Source: an uncultured Sutterella sp. (GTDB lineage Bacteria; Pseudomonadota; Gammaproteobacteria; Burkholderiales; Burkholderiaceae_F). From it: a DNA stretch of 32,425 nucleotides. Below are positions 7,167 through 15,369 of this stretch, piece after piece. The stretch lies in assembly GCA_900754475.1 (NCBI GenBank), contig CAAECY010000079.1:1-32425 (forward strand), read 5' to 3'. Position numbers and translations under genes: made by a program. The notes beneath the pieces were generated by a model that saw only the letters and a list, made by a program, of their open reading frames with translations, did no database searches and was not told where the DNA came from. The stretch's first letter is position 1; the number at the start of each line of letters is the position of its first letter.

Positions 7167-7921
7167 CCCCCAGTCTCAGCATCATCATTCTGGCGAAAAA
7201 CTGCGTGTCTTCGCTCGCTCGTACGCTTGCGTCCGTACGCTTTGCCGACGAAGTTCTCGTCATCGACGACTTCAGTACGGACACTACGGCGGAGGTCGCC
7301 CGATCGAACGGCGCACGCGTGCTTCAGCACGCCCTGAACGGAGACTTCGCTGCACAACGCCGCTTCGGCGTCGAGGCGGCCGCCTCCGATTGGATTCTCT
7401 TTCTCGACTCCGACGAGGTCGTCACGCCGGAATTGCAGGACCGGATTCTCGAGGCCGTCCGGCGTCCGCCTGCTTCCTACTACCTGCGTCGCCTCAACTG
7501 TTTCGAACACCATACGATTCGGCACGGCTCCATGAGAAGCGACCGGGTTCTGCGACTCATGCCGAAAGAGGGAACCGACATCACGGGGCGTGTTCATGAA
7601 AAAATCACGAGCACTTACCCCGCCTCGGAGCTCTCGGGCTACCTCCTTCACTACACGTACCGGAACTGGAGCGAAACCATCCGGAAGCTCGACAGCTACA
7701 CCTCCTACCTCGGGAAGCAACAAGCCGAACGCGGAAAACACACGTCCTTTTTCATGGGGGCGCTTCTGAAGCCGACGTGGGCGTTTTTCAAGGCCTACGT
7801 CGTCGACCGCGGCTTCCTTGACGGGAAGATGGGCTTCCTCTTTGCCGTCCACCACGCCTACTACACGTTCATGAAGTACGCCAAGTGGGATTTGGAAAAG
7901 CGTACCAAGGGAATGTTTTGA
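7163..7921 (+). CDS. Family 2 glycosyltransferase, WaaE/KdtX-like
   Basis: A 252-residue cytosolic or membrane-associated GT-A glycosyltransferase. The N-terminal nucleotide-binding pattern S-I-I-I-L-A-K-N is at residues 6-13, the 'DDFSTD' loop at 35-40, and the metal-binding DXD as D82-S83-D84. The C-terminal segment F-L-D-G-K-M-G-F-x5-HHAYYTFMKYAKW resembles the amphipathic end of WaaE/KdtX proteins, which add a glucose to the heptose I of the LPS inner core. That specificity is inferred. The start overlaps the recN stop (ATGA) with GAAGGA at 7151-7156. The stop overlaps the next start (TGATG), which implies tight co-translation of all three genes. Confidence 0.85.
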   Translation: MTPSLSIIILAKNCVSSLARTLASVRFADEVLVIDDFSTDTTAEVARSNGARVLQHALNGDFAAQRRFGVEAAASDWILFLDSDEVVTPELQDRILEAVRRPPASYYLRRLNCFEHHTIRHGSMRSDRVLRLMPKEGTDITGRVHEKITSTYPASELSGYLLHYTYRNWSETIRKLDSYTSYLGKQQAERGKHTSFFMGALLKPTWAFFKAYVVDRGFLDGKMGFLFAVHHAYYTFMKYAKWDLEKRTKGMF

Positions 7922-8730
7922 TGAAAATCTCCGTCATCCTCTCCACTTACAACTGGCCCGACGCGCTCAATCTCGCCTTGAAGTCGCTCGCCCGACAGAC
8001 CGACCGCAACTATGAGGTCGTCGTGGCCGACGACGGCTCGCGCGACGACACGCGCGCGCTCATTGACACCTGGCGCGAGAAGTTTCCCGTCCCGCTTGTT
8101 CACTCGTGGCAACCCGACGAAGGCTTTCGTGCCGCGCGCTCGCGCAACAAGGCGGTGACGCTTGCTTCGGGCGACTACCTCATCCTCATGGACGGGGACT
8201 GCTTCGTACGCAAAGATTTCGTCGCCACGCACCGCACGCTCGCTCGACCGCACAGAGTTGTGGCAGGGCAACGCATCCTGCTTACGGACGCATTCACCCG
8301 CTCGTGCTTTGAGACGGGCGATATCGACTGGGCGGAGGATCTCGGTGCGTTGAAGCGCCTCACGCGCGAAAAAGCGATCAACCGCTGGCAGCCCGCGCTC
8401 GGTCTGTCGCTCGGACCGATTCGCTTCTTGCGCCCCCGACGCTGGCAACTCTTTCGCACCTGCAACTGCTCGCTTTTCAACGAAGACTTTCGTGCGGTGG
8501 GCGGTCAGGACGAGCAGTTCGAGGGGTGGGGGTACGAAGACTCCGACATGGCGATCCGACTCATCAACAACGGCTGTCGGATGACCTGGGGCTTGTGTTC
8601 GTCGCCGTGCTTTCACCTCTGGCACCGCGAAGCAGACCGCAGTCGCAAGGGCGAGAACTGGGACCGCCTCATGGAGACGGAACGCTCGGGACGCACGCAA
8701 CCCGTGCGTCCGATGCAGGAGCACTACTGA
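7921..8730 (+). CDS. Family 2 glycosyltransferase with GT7-like C-terminus
   Basis: A 269-residue glycosyltransferase, likely for LPS core or outer saccharide. The N-terminal motif is S-V-I-L-S-T-Y-N (4-11), then V-V-V-A-D-D-G-S (33-40) and the metal-binding D91-G92-D93. The C-terminal block G-G-Q-D-E-x-F-E-G-W-G-Y-E-D-S-D (about 192-207) is the acceptor-site motif shared with galactosyltransferases of the GT7/chondroitin-polymerase type. ATG 7921 overlaps the previous stop; an upstream in-frame ATG at 7885 lies within the preceding gene and is less likely. The donor sugar is unknown. The stop codon abuts the stop codon of the convergent GT4 gene with no base between. Confidence 0.85.
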   Translation: MKISVILSTYNWPDALNLALKSLARQTDRNYEVVVADDGSRDDTRALIDTWREKFPVPLVHSWQPDEGFRAARSRNKAVTLASGDYLILMDGDCFVRKDFVATHRTLARPHRVVAGQRILLTDAFTRSCFETGDIDWAEDLGALKRLTREKAINRWQPALGLSLGPIRFLRPRRWQLFRTCNCSLFNEDFRAVGGQDEQFEGWGYEDSDMAIRLINNGCRMTWGLCSSPCFHLWHREADRSRKGENWDRLMETERSGRTQPVRPMQEHY

Positions 8731-9801
8731 TTACGAGCGGCGCAGCCCCGTTACCCGCTCGTACGCCGAGAGCAACGCATCGGCGTGCTCCTTGGTACTC
8801 GTCGTCACATGAAGGTACCGAGCGGGATTTTCAAGCTTCTTGCGTCCGAACCGTTCGATCGCCTGCTTGACGGCCGCCTCAAACGACTCGAACGACTGTA
8901 CGTCGAATACGGTTTTGACGGCCTCGTCGATGACTTCGCCCGAGCACACCTTGTCCGAAAGGACAACGGGCGTCCCGCAGGCAACGCTTTCGATCCCCAC
9001 CAAACCGAAGGGCTCGTAGCGCGAGCTCAAGATCGTAAAGTCCGCCCGACGATACACGTCGGGCATGTCCTTGCGAAAGCCGATGTGGCGCACCTTGGAG
9101 GATTCCGACGGGATCGGTCGACCCGCCACCCACAACGTCACGGGCAAGTGCGTACGCTCAAAGTACGTCGTCAGAAGATCGAGTCCTTTGAACGCGTGGT
9201 TCCCCGCGGACGGGATGACGAAGTAATAACGGTCGGGGGACTTCTCAAGATCCTCCGCCCCCGCAGGAGAACCGCAAGAAAAGAGTTGCTCGGATACCGG
9301 CGGATAGACGGTTTCGCACTTGGACGGGGAGAGCCCGTAGAGTTCCAAGAGCTCTTCGTGCATGCCGTTCGAGTGAGCGACCACGAGTCCGCTGCGCGCG
9401 TAAAACGCTTTTTCCAGCTCGATCATCTTCCGATCGAAAAACCCCGGCTCCTGATTCATCGCACGAAGGTAGCCGAGATGCGTGCCACCGCACACGGCAA
9501 TGTCGGAGTGCGTGTTGCGGTTGCACGAGATCATCACGTCGATCCCGTGCTTGCGGCGCAACGGCCCCAGGCGGCTGTTGTAGTAGTAGTCGCGCAACTT
9601 GCTCGGGAGCCACTTGCAGTTGATGTGCACGAATTCGACCTTGTCGGCGTTGGGGAGCGTACGGTCGATCTTCTTCGTGAAGATGACGGGCTTGAAGCCG
9701 AGCTGCAGGAGGCCGTCCGTCAGGTCCTGAACGTATCGCCCCATTCCGCCGTCGGTGCGAAAGGAGTGGCAGGCAATGCCGATTTTCCAGGGCTTCGTCA
9801 T
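8731..9801 (-). CDS. Family 4 glycosyltransferase
   Basis: A 356-residue GT-B glycosyltransferase, probably for LPS core assembly at the inner face of the cytoplasmic membrane. The start at 9801 gives MTKPWKIGIACHS followed by the acceptor-side glycine loop D-G-G-M-G-R. The frame is open further upstream, but that part is Arg/Ser-rich and would run into dnaE. The C-terminal half has the GT4 E-x7-E motif in Y-E-P-F-G-L-V-G-I-E-S, followed by A-C-G-T-P-V-V-L-S. The whole resembles WaaG-like proteins. The Shine-Dalgarno is weak (GGAAA). It lies 58 bases after dnaE on the same strand with no terminator between, so it is probably expressed by read-through from dnaE. Confidence 0.88.
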   Translation of the reverse strand: MTKPWKIGIACHSFRTDGGMGRYVQDLTDGLLQLGFKPVIFTKKIDRTLPNADKVEFVHINCKWLPSKLRDYYYNSRLGPLRRKHGIDVMISCNRNTHSDIAVCGGTHLGYLRAMNQEPGFFDRKMIELEKAFYARSGLVVAHSNGMHEELLELYGLSPSKCETVYPPVSEQLFSCGSPAGAEDLEKSPDRYYFVIPSAGNHAFKGLDLLTTYFERTHLPVTLWVAGRPIPSESSKVRHIGFRKDMPDVYRRADFTILSSRYEPFGLVGIESVACGTPVVLSDKVCSGEVIDEAVKTVFDVQSFESFEAAVKQAIERFGRKKLENPARYLHVTTSTKEHADALLSAYERVTGLRRS

Positions 9802-9859
9802 GAGAGGGTTTCCGTTGTAAAGGTGAATTCGTGGGGTTCGATACGTTGAACGCGCGGTC

Positions 9860-12800
9860 TCAATAAACGACCTGCATCGACTCGACGGCGGGGACCGCGA
9901 GCAAGGCCGCCATGAAGTTTTCGGTGCCGTGCACCTGCTGCTCCGCAAAGACGCTCCCGGTCGCACCCGCCGCCGTGGTTTCGAGGACGAGCGGCACGCC
10001 GCTCTCGCCCGATTCCTGACGCAGGAGTTCCTCGATTTGCGCCAGGGTTTGCGCGTTCGTTCCGGGCTTGACGCGGATTTTGAGGTGCTTGGCCGCGCCG
10101 TGGCGGAACTGGTCGAGCGTCTTTACGCTTTCAAGTGTGACGGACATGCGCTTTGAGAATTCATCGTAGCGCACCTTGCCCGTCAGACACACGACGCCGT
10201 CGACCTGGAAGACGCGGCGGTTCTTTTCCCAGAATTCGCTGAAGCACATCGCTTCGACGACGGCCGTGCCGTCGTCGATCGTCACGATCCCCATACGGCC
10301 GCGCTTGCTTTGCACCTGACGCACCGAGGTGACGATCCCCGTCATTTTGACGGGCTCGCGACTCGGCTGCAGATCCTTGAGGCGCTGACGCGAATAATGC
10401 GCGAGTTCCTCGCGGTACTGGTCGAACATGTGTCCGGTCAGCCAGTAGCCGAGCACGCTCTTTTCTTCCGTGAGCTTTTGACGCATCGTCCAGGGGACGG
10501 CGGGAAGCCAGCTCACGATGCGCGCCGTTTCACCGGGCTCGTCGAAGAGACTCTCCTGACCGGCGCTCGCTCGTAGGGATTGACTCGCCGAGAGCGCCTG
10601 CGGAATGTTGACGATCAGCTTGTTGCGGTCGGGATCGATCGAATCGAAGCACCCCGCCTTGACGAGCGCTTCGAGAAGACGAGCGTTCGCGCCCGTAACA
10701 CGTGCCGCCACATCGAAAATGTCGAGGTACGGACCGTCCTTCTTGCGCTTTTCGACGAGGTCCTGAATGACCGCCTGGCTCACGCCCTTGATGCCGCCGA
10801 GGCCGAAGCGGATGTGCTTCTCGTCGGGGACGGTAAAGAACCAGTCGGACGCGTTGATGTCGGGCATCAGGAGTTCGACCCCGTTCGCGATCGCGTCGTC
10901 GATCAGGGCCTTCATCTTTTCGCCCGAGTCCATCACCATGCACAAGTTCGCCGCCATGAAGGCCGCCGTGTGGTGCGCCTTGAGGTAGGCCGTCTGGTAC
11001 GCCACGTACGAGTACGCCGCGGCGTGCGACTTGTTGAAGCCGTAGCCCGCGAACTTTTCCATGAGGTCGAAGATTTCCGAGGCGACTTCTTCCTTCACGT
11101 TGCGCTCGGCCGCACCCTTCACGAAGACGGCGCGCTGACGCTTCATTTCTTCGACGTTCTTCTTACCCATGGCGCGACGCAAGAGGTCGGCGCCGCCGAG
11201 CGAATAGCCGCCCACCACCTGCGCGACTCGCATCACCTGTTCCTGATAGACCATGATGCCGTAGGTCTCGCGCAGCACGGGCTCCATGCGCTCGTCGAGG
11301 TACTCCACCTTTTCGCGACCGAACTTTCGCGCGATGAAGGAAGGAATGAGGTCCATCGGGCCGGGTCGATAGAGCGCGTTCAAGGCGACGAGGTCTTCGA
11401 GACGGTCGGGGCGGGCCTGCTTCAAGAGCGAGCGCATCCCGTCCGATTCGAACTGGAAGATGGCCGCAGTGTTCGCTTCCTGGAAGAGTCGGTACGTCGG
11501 TTCGTCGTCGATCGGAATGTGGTCGAGGTCGAAGTGCGTCCCGGGATGGAGCTGATCGATGTACTCGACCGCCTTCGCGAGAATGGAAAGCGTCGTCAGA
11601 CCGAGGAAGTCGAACTTCACGAGGCCCACGCTTTCGACGTCCTTCTTGTCGAACTGGCTCACCGTGTTTTCGGGAGCGCCGTCGGCGTTGTAAAGCGGAC
11701 AGAAGTCGGTAAGCTTCCCGGGCGCAATGAGCACGCCCCCGGCGTGCATGCCGAGATTTCGGGTGAGACCTTCGAGGGGCTTCGCAAGGCGCAGGATTTC
11801 CTTGTATTCGTCGTCGCGCTCGACCGCTTCGCGGAATTCCGGAACGTCGCGCAACGCGTCGTCGAGCGTGATGTTTTTGCCCGGTTGCTGCGGAATGAGC
11901 TTCGAGAGCGCGTCCGTCTTCATGTAGGGGACGTCGAGCGCGCGACCGACGTCGCGCACGGCCGCCTTAGCGCCCATCGTACCGAAGGTCGCGATCTGAC
12001 TCACGGCGTCGACCCCGTACGTGCGCTTCACGTACTCGATCGTGCGGTCGCGGTTGTACTGACAGAAGTCGACGTCGAAGTCAGGCATCGAGACGCGTTC
12101 CGGGTTGAGGAAGCGTTCGAACAGGAGGTCGAATTTGAGCGGATCGAGGTCCGTGATGCCGAGCGAATACGCCACGAGCGAACCCGCGCCCGAGCCTCGG
12201 CCCGGGCCCACGGGAATGCCGTTTCGCTTCGACCAGTTGATGAAGTCCTGAACGATGAGGAAGTACCCCGGGAACTTCATCCCCTTGATGGTTTCAAGCT
12301 CGTACGTGAGACGCTCGTCGTAGGCGGGACGCTTTTCGTTCTGCACCGCCTTGTCTGGATAGAGGAAGTCGAGGCGCTTTTGGAGCCCCTCGCGCGAGAG
12401 CTGCTCGATGTAGTCGTCGAGCGACATGCCGTCGGGGGTCGGGAAGAGCGGCAGCTGCGGCTTCGAAAGGACGCCGTCCAAGTTGCAGCGCTTCGCGATT
12501 TCCACGGAATTTTGAAGCGCGCTCGGCATGTCCGCGAAGAGTTCGCACATCTCTTCTTCGGACTTGAGGTACTGCTCGGGCGAATAGTTTTTCGAGCGAC
12601 GGGGGTCCTGAAGCGAGAAGCCCTCCGCAATGGCGCAGCGCACTTCGTGCGCTTCGAAGTCGGACTTCTCAAGGAACTGCACCGGGTGCGTCGCGACGAC
12701 GGGCAACCCGTGCTCGGCCGCAAGGTTCGCAAGACGCGCCGTGGCGAGTTCGTCGTTGGGACGGCCCGCACGCTGCACTTCGATGTAGAGACGGTCGCCG

Positions 12801-13288
12801 AAGATCGCCTTCAGTTCTTCAACCGCCTGGTCGGCCAAGTTGAAGCGCTTGTTGATGAGGTAACGCCCGAGTTCGCCCTCGGCGCCGCCCGTAAGGGCAA
12901 TGAGACCGTCCGCACCGCCCTTGGCAAACCACGCGGGATCGATCTGCCCGCGAAACTTCTCGTCCTCCGTGAGAAAGGCCTTCGTGAGGAGCACGCAAAG
13001 CGAGTGGTAGCCCGTGTGGTTCATGCAGAGAACGCCGAGGCGCGTGGGCGCCTCGGGTTCCTTGAGGTTTTTGACCCTCAGGTCGCACCCGAGAATGGGC
13101 TTCAGGCCCGCGGCGAGCGCGTGCGTGTAAAAGCGCAGCCCGCCGAAAATATTCATCAAGTCCGCGATCCCCACGGCCACGCCGCCCGTTTCGAGCACCT
13201 TGTGAATCATCGGGTCGATGCGAACCAACCCGTCCGTGACGGAGTACTCGGAATGAAAGCGCAGGTGGATGAACTTGGGATCGGCCAT
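9860..13288 (-). CDS. dnaE: DNA polymerase III alpha subunit
   Basis: A 1142-residue replicative polymerase (E. coli 1160). The N-terminal PHP domain starts with F-I-H-L-R-F-H-S-E-Y-S (residues 6-16). The palm contains P-G-R-G-S-G-A-G-S, followed by the catalytic M-P-D-F-D-V-D-F with metal-binding D403 and D405. Fingers, a helix-hairpin-helix region and an OB-fold (near residue 980, 'MTGIVTSVRQVQSKRGRMG') follow. The start is set by the conserved MADPKFIHLR end; only a weak purine stretch precedes it. The upstream 140 bases contain a hairpin and a possible TATAAC -10 at 13399-13404 (minus strand). As the sole polymerase alpha here it is presumably essential. Confidence 0.98.
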   Translation of the reverse strand: MADPKFIHLRFHSEYSVTDGLVRIDPMIHKVLETGGVAVGIADLMNIFGGLRFYTHALAAGLKPILGCDLRVKNLKEPEAPTRLGVLCMNHTGYHSLCVLLTKAFLTEDEKFRGQIDPAWFAKGGADGLIALTGGAEGELGRYLINKRFNLADQAVEELKAIFGDRLYIEVQRAGRPNDELATARLANLAAEHGLPVVATHPVQFLEKSDFEAHEVRCAIAEGFSLQDPRRSKNYSPEQYLKSEEEMCELFADMPSALQNSVEIAKRCNLDGVLSKPQLPLFPTPDGMSLDDYIEQLSREGLQKRLDFLYPDKAVQNEKRPAYDERLTYELETIKGMKFPGYFLIVQDFINWSKRNGIPVGPGRGSGAGSLVAYSLGITDLDPLKFDLLFERFLNPERVSMPDFDVDFCQYNRDRTIEYVKRTYGVDAVSQIATFGTMGAKAAVRDVGRALDVPYMKTDALSKLIPQQPGKNITLDDALRDVPEFREAVERDDEYKEILRLAKPLEGLTRNLGMHAGGVLIAPGKLTDFCPLYNADGAPENTVSQFDKKDVESVGLVKFDFLGLTTLSILAKAVEYIDQLHPGTHFDLDHIPIDDEPTYRLFQEANTAAIFQFESDGMRSLLKQARPDRLEDLVALNALYRPGPMDLIPSFIARKFGREKVEYLDERMEPVLRETYGIMVYQEQVMRVAQVVGGYSLGGADLLRRAMGKKNVEEMKRQRAVFVKGAAERNVKEEVASEIFDLMEKFAGYGFNKSHAAAYSYVAYQTAYLKAHHTAAFMAANLCMVMDSGEKMKALIDDAIANGVELLMPDINASDWFFTVPDEKHIRFGLGGIKGVSQAVIQDLVEKRKKDGPYLDIFDVAARVTGANARLLEALVKAGCFDSIDPDRNKLIVNIPQALSASQSLRASAGQESLFDEPGETARIVSWLPAVPWTMRQKLTEEKSVLGYWLTGHMFDQYREELAHYSRQRLKDLQPSREPVKMTGIVTSVRQVQSKRGRMGIVTIDDGTAVVEAMCFSEFWEKNRRVFQVDGVVCLTGKVRYDEFSKRMSVTLESVKTLDQFRHGAAKHLKIRVKPGTNAQTLAQIEELLRQESGESGVPLVLETTAAGATGSVFAEQQVHGTENFMAALLAVPAVESMQVVY

Positions 13289-13353
13289 GTCGGTCTTGCG
13301 GAGGTGCGAAATTGCGACGGAGAAGAGAAGTCGGCCGCCCGAACGGGGGCCCG

Positions 13354-13383
13354 GCGAAGCGTCCCGTCGCGGGGACGCTTCGC
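13354..13383 (-). terminator. Hairpin between apbE and dnaE, possible terminator
   Basis: A perfect 12-bp stem (13354-13365 with 13372-13383) with a 6-base loop in the 140-base gap downstream of apbE and upstream of dnaE. No T-run follows on the minus strand, so termination by this element alone is uncertain. Confidence 0.4.
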
Positions 13384-13429
13384 GTAGAGGCGCTGAAGGT
13401 TATAACAGAATCCTTCCGCGATGAGGAGA

Positions 13430-14620
13430 TCAGGGAATGTCGCCCTCGACGCGCATCGTCTCGTCCGTGAGCGTGAAAGCGGATCGGAGCTCGCGGCTTA
13501 CGTGCACGGTCTTCATGTCGTTCAGGAGAAGCACCGCGTGCACGTCCTTGTGCTCGGCGAGGAACGCCTTCGCCTTTTCCCAGCCCATGGCAAAGAGCGC
13601 CGTGCAGAGCGCGTCGGCTCGACCGCCGTCGCGGTCGGCAATCGTCACGGACGCGATGTCGGTGAGAACGGGACGACCCGTCGTCGCGCTCAGGATGTGG
13701 CCGTAGCGCTTCCCGTCCTTTTCGAAGTTGCGCTCGTAAGCGCCCGACGTGATGACGCTCATGTCGGAGACGGCCAGAATGCCGAAGTAGGCGCCGCGCG
13801 TTTGGTCGGGCGACTGAAGACCGACGCGCCAGGGGTGACTGGGCGACTTTTCGCCCACGGCAACGACGTTCCCGCCCAGGTCGAGAAGCGCATGCGTAGC
13901 GCCTTCCGCTTTGAGCCGCTCGGAGAGCTTCTGACCGATATAGCCCTTGGCGATCCCGCCCATGTCGATGTTCTGCCCCGGAGCGATGCGCACGTACCAG
14001 GCGCCGTCGGTTTCGCCCACCTCCACCTTGCGGTAGTCGACGTGCTTCACGGCCTCGTCGATCGCCGCGTCGGAGGGCACCGTGTCGCCGCCGAAACCGA
14101 TTTTCCAAAGGTTCACGACGGGCCCGATCGTGGGTTCGAAGGCGCCCTCCGTTTCTTCGGCAACGCGCAGCGCCATCTTCGTCATCTCGGCGATTTCGGG
14201 CGTCACCGTCACGCGTTCGCCCGCGCGGCGGTTCACGTCGTTCAACACCGTTTCCTTGTGCACGCTCATCATGTCGTCGAACCGCTCGATTTCCGACTCC
14301 ATGATGCCCGCGAGACGCTTCGTTTCTTCGGGCGTTCGGGCATAGACCTGACCTTGAATGAGCGTCCCCATATGCAGGCTCTGCCAGGGAAGCTGATATT
14401 CGACCTCCTGCGTTTCGGCACGACCTTGCGCGAGAGGCTTTTCCTGTCGAAGTCGCCAGGTAAGCTGATATTCAACCTCCTGCACTTCGACAGCGGCGGG
14501 CGCTTCGGCCGCGCGCACGGCGGGAGCAACAACAACGGATGCGGCCGCCGTCAGGGCGACGGAAAGCGCGAACACGACGGGTTTGAGGGCGGAAGCGGAA
14601 AAGAGCGACGACGCGGACAT
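13430..14620 (-). CDS. apbE: FAD:protein FMN transferase (ApbE)
   Basis: A 396-residue secreted flavin transferase that cleaves FAD and attaches FMN to a threonine of periplasmic FMN-binding domains. The start at 14620 gives a clear signal peptide (hydrophobic stretch about 11-32, cleavage near A-V-R-A-A-E-A, 34-40). Two upstream in-frame ATGs (14698, 14686) lie inside the terminator hairpin of the preceding gene and are rejected. ApbE motifs: L-H-M-G-T (82-86), E-P-T-I-G-P-V-V-N-L-W-K-I-G (162-175), D-M-G-G-I-A-K-G-Y (219-227), L-D-L-G-G-N (246-251), and the metal-binding D-A-L-C-T (336-340). Residues 47-70 duplicate the following segment (QEVEYQL at 47 and 71), an oddity next to the signal peptide. 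Its likely substrate is the FMN-binding protein just upstream. Confidence 0.93.
   Translation of the reverse strand: MSASSLFSASALKPVVFALSVALTAAASVVVAPAVRAAEAPAAVEVQEVEYQLTWRLRQEKPLAQGRAETQEVEYQLPWQSLHMGTLIQGQVYARTPEETKRLAGIMESEIERFDDMMSVHKETVLNDVNRRAGERVTVTPEIAEMTKMALRVAEETEGAFEPTIGPVVNLWKIGFGGDTVPSDAAIDEAVKHVDYRKVEVGETDGAWYVRIAPGQNIDMGGIAKGYIGQKLSERLKAEGATHALLDLGGNVVAVGEKSPSHPWRVGLQSPDQTRGAYFGILAVSDMSVITSGAYERNFEKDGKRYGHILSATTGRPVLTDIASVTIADRDGGRADALCTALFAMGWEKAKAFLAEHKDVHAVLLLNDMKTVHVSRELRSAFTLTDETMRVEGDIP
14383..14489 (-). repeat. Direct repeat inside apbE (24-codon duplication)
   Basis: The 35-base segments 14383-14417 and 14455-14489 match at 31 positions and are 72 bases apart. They create the repeated peptide QEVEYQL(T/P)W in the mature N-terminal part of ApbE. 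The offset is a multiple of three, so the frame is kept. Confidence 0.85.
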
Positions 14621-14659
14621 GGCAACCAAAGGAAAAACAAAAAGTTCCGACGAAGAATG

Positions 14660-14694
14660 AAAAAAGGGGATGAGCGTAGTGTTCATCCCCTTTT
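14660..14694 (-). terminator. Terminator between the FMN-binding protein gene and apbE
   Basis: On the minus strand a 12-bp stem (14683-14694 with 14662-14673) with a 9-base loop ends in a TTTTTT run. It lies 40 bases upstream of the apbE start, so apbE needs read-through or its own promoter. The stem carries A and T runs on both sides and could also work on the plus strand. Confidence 0.82.
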
Positions 14695-14710
14695 CCATGG
14701 ATTCATGAAG

Positions 14711-14735
14711 TGCGGCGAAAACGCGTTTCGCCGCA
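14711..14735 (-). other. Hairpin just after the FMN-binding protein gene
   Basis: A perfect 10-bp stem (14711-14720 with 14726-14735) with a 5-base loop lies 10 bases after the stop codon, upstream of the true terminator. It is the first of two tandem 3' stem-loops, as also seen behind argH and the symporter gene. Confidence 0.6.
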
Positions 14736-14745
14736 TTCGTCCATA

Positions 14746-15075
14746 TTACTGCGCCTTCGAGAGAGCGTCCTTGACGGCGGCCTTGATGCCGTCGGAGGAG
14801 AGCGTGGCACCGCCGACGCTGTCGACGCCTTCGACGCCGTTCTTCTTGACGATTTCGGGGAGCATCGTTTCGATCGGGGCGGCGATGATCATTTCGGTTT
14901 CGCCGTGCTTGACGACCTTGACGTCGGCGATCTTGCCTTCCTTGACGTCGACCTGGACCTGAATCATCGATTCGCGGCCCTTGCCTTCACCCGTGTACGT
15001 GCCGTCCTTGTAGGCGGCCTGAGCGGCACCGGCGGCGAGAGCGGCAACAGCGGCGACAGCGAGGATCTTCTTCAT
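14746..15075 (-). CDS. Small secreted FMN-binding domain protein
   Basis: A 109-residue protein: a 20-residue Sec signal peptide (MKKILAVAAVAALAAGAAQA) followed by a single FMN_bind domain. The flavinylation motif reads D-S-V-G-G-A-T-L-S-S, with Thr91 as the predicted FMN attachment site. Such domains shuttle electrons in the periplasm, to extracellular acceptors or to flavin-based reductases. In this group of bacteria they often partner multi-domain fumarate-reductase-like enzymes, but here the domain stands alone. The start 15075 has AGGAAG 8 bases upstream; a longer frame to 15270 would be a structured, GC-rich leader without protein character. ApbE, the enzyme that would load it, is encoded next on the same strand. 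The electron donor and acceptor are not encoded here. Confidence 0.92.
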   Translation of the reverse strand: MKKILAVAAVAALAAGAAQAAYKDGTYTGEGKGRESMIQVQVDVKEGKIADVKVVKHGETEMIIAAPIETMLPEIVKKNGVEGVDSVGGATLSSDGIKAAVKDALSKAQ

Positions 15076-15252
15076 GGTATTTCTTCCTAATGAACGTTCG
15101 GAATGGATGATGCGGCGATTTGCCGCAGTAGGCGTGCCGTTCGATGCGAGCGGCAACTCCCGTGTCCCCGGGGGAGGTTGCGGCGCAGGCACGGAGCCCG
15201 AAGGGGCCCTCGCTCGCGCGTCGCAAAAACGGGACTCAGGGATATTATCACA
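15076..15252 (-). promoter_or_regulatory. Promoter and structured leader of the FMN-binding protein gene
   Basis: An extended -10 element (TGTGATAAT on the minus strand, 15244-15252) has no good -35. It would give an untranslated leader of about 160 bases. The leader folds locally into three hairpins: 15196-15207 (GCCC-GAAG-GGGC), 15153-15181 (nine pairs with one bulge) and 15111-15127 (TGCGGC/GCCGCA). It does not match the FMN riboswitch consensus that I know. No terminator is seen inside, so any control would be on translation or stability. Confidence 0.45.
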
Positions 15253-15304
15253 GGACTTTTTCCCGATCATCGGCCGATCGGCTTAGATTTTCGTCCGTCT
15301 CCCG

Positions 15305-15347
15305 AAAAAGCCGAAGGGCGGGGAAACCGAGATTCCACCGCCCTTCG
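15305..15347 (-). terminator. Terminator of glnS
   Basis: A perfect 10-bp stem (15338-15347 with 15312-15321) with a 16-base loop. Read on the minus strand it ends in GCTTTTT, 22 bases after the glnS stop. Confidence 0.85.
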
Positions 15348-15369
15348 CGTTTTCAGCCCGGTGTTCGGG

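Noticed and set aside
10580..13387. 935-residue plus-strand frame opposite dnaE
   Set aside because: It mirrors dnaE codon structure (antisense of a third-position GC-rich gene), is His/Arg/Val/Glu-rich with no domain, and dnaE is certain.
14621..14698. Upstream ATG starts for apbE (14698 and 14686)
   Set aside because: Both lie inside the terminator stem of the preceding gene, and the signal peptide begins cleanly at 14620.
15076..15243. FMN riboswitch in front of the FMN-binding protein gene
   Set aside because: The leader is structured but lacks the conserved RFN-element blocks as I know them; only a generic structured leader is claimed.
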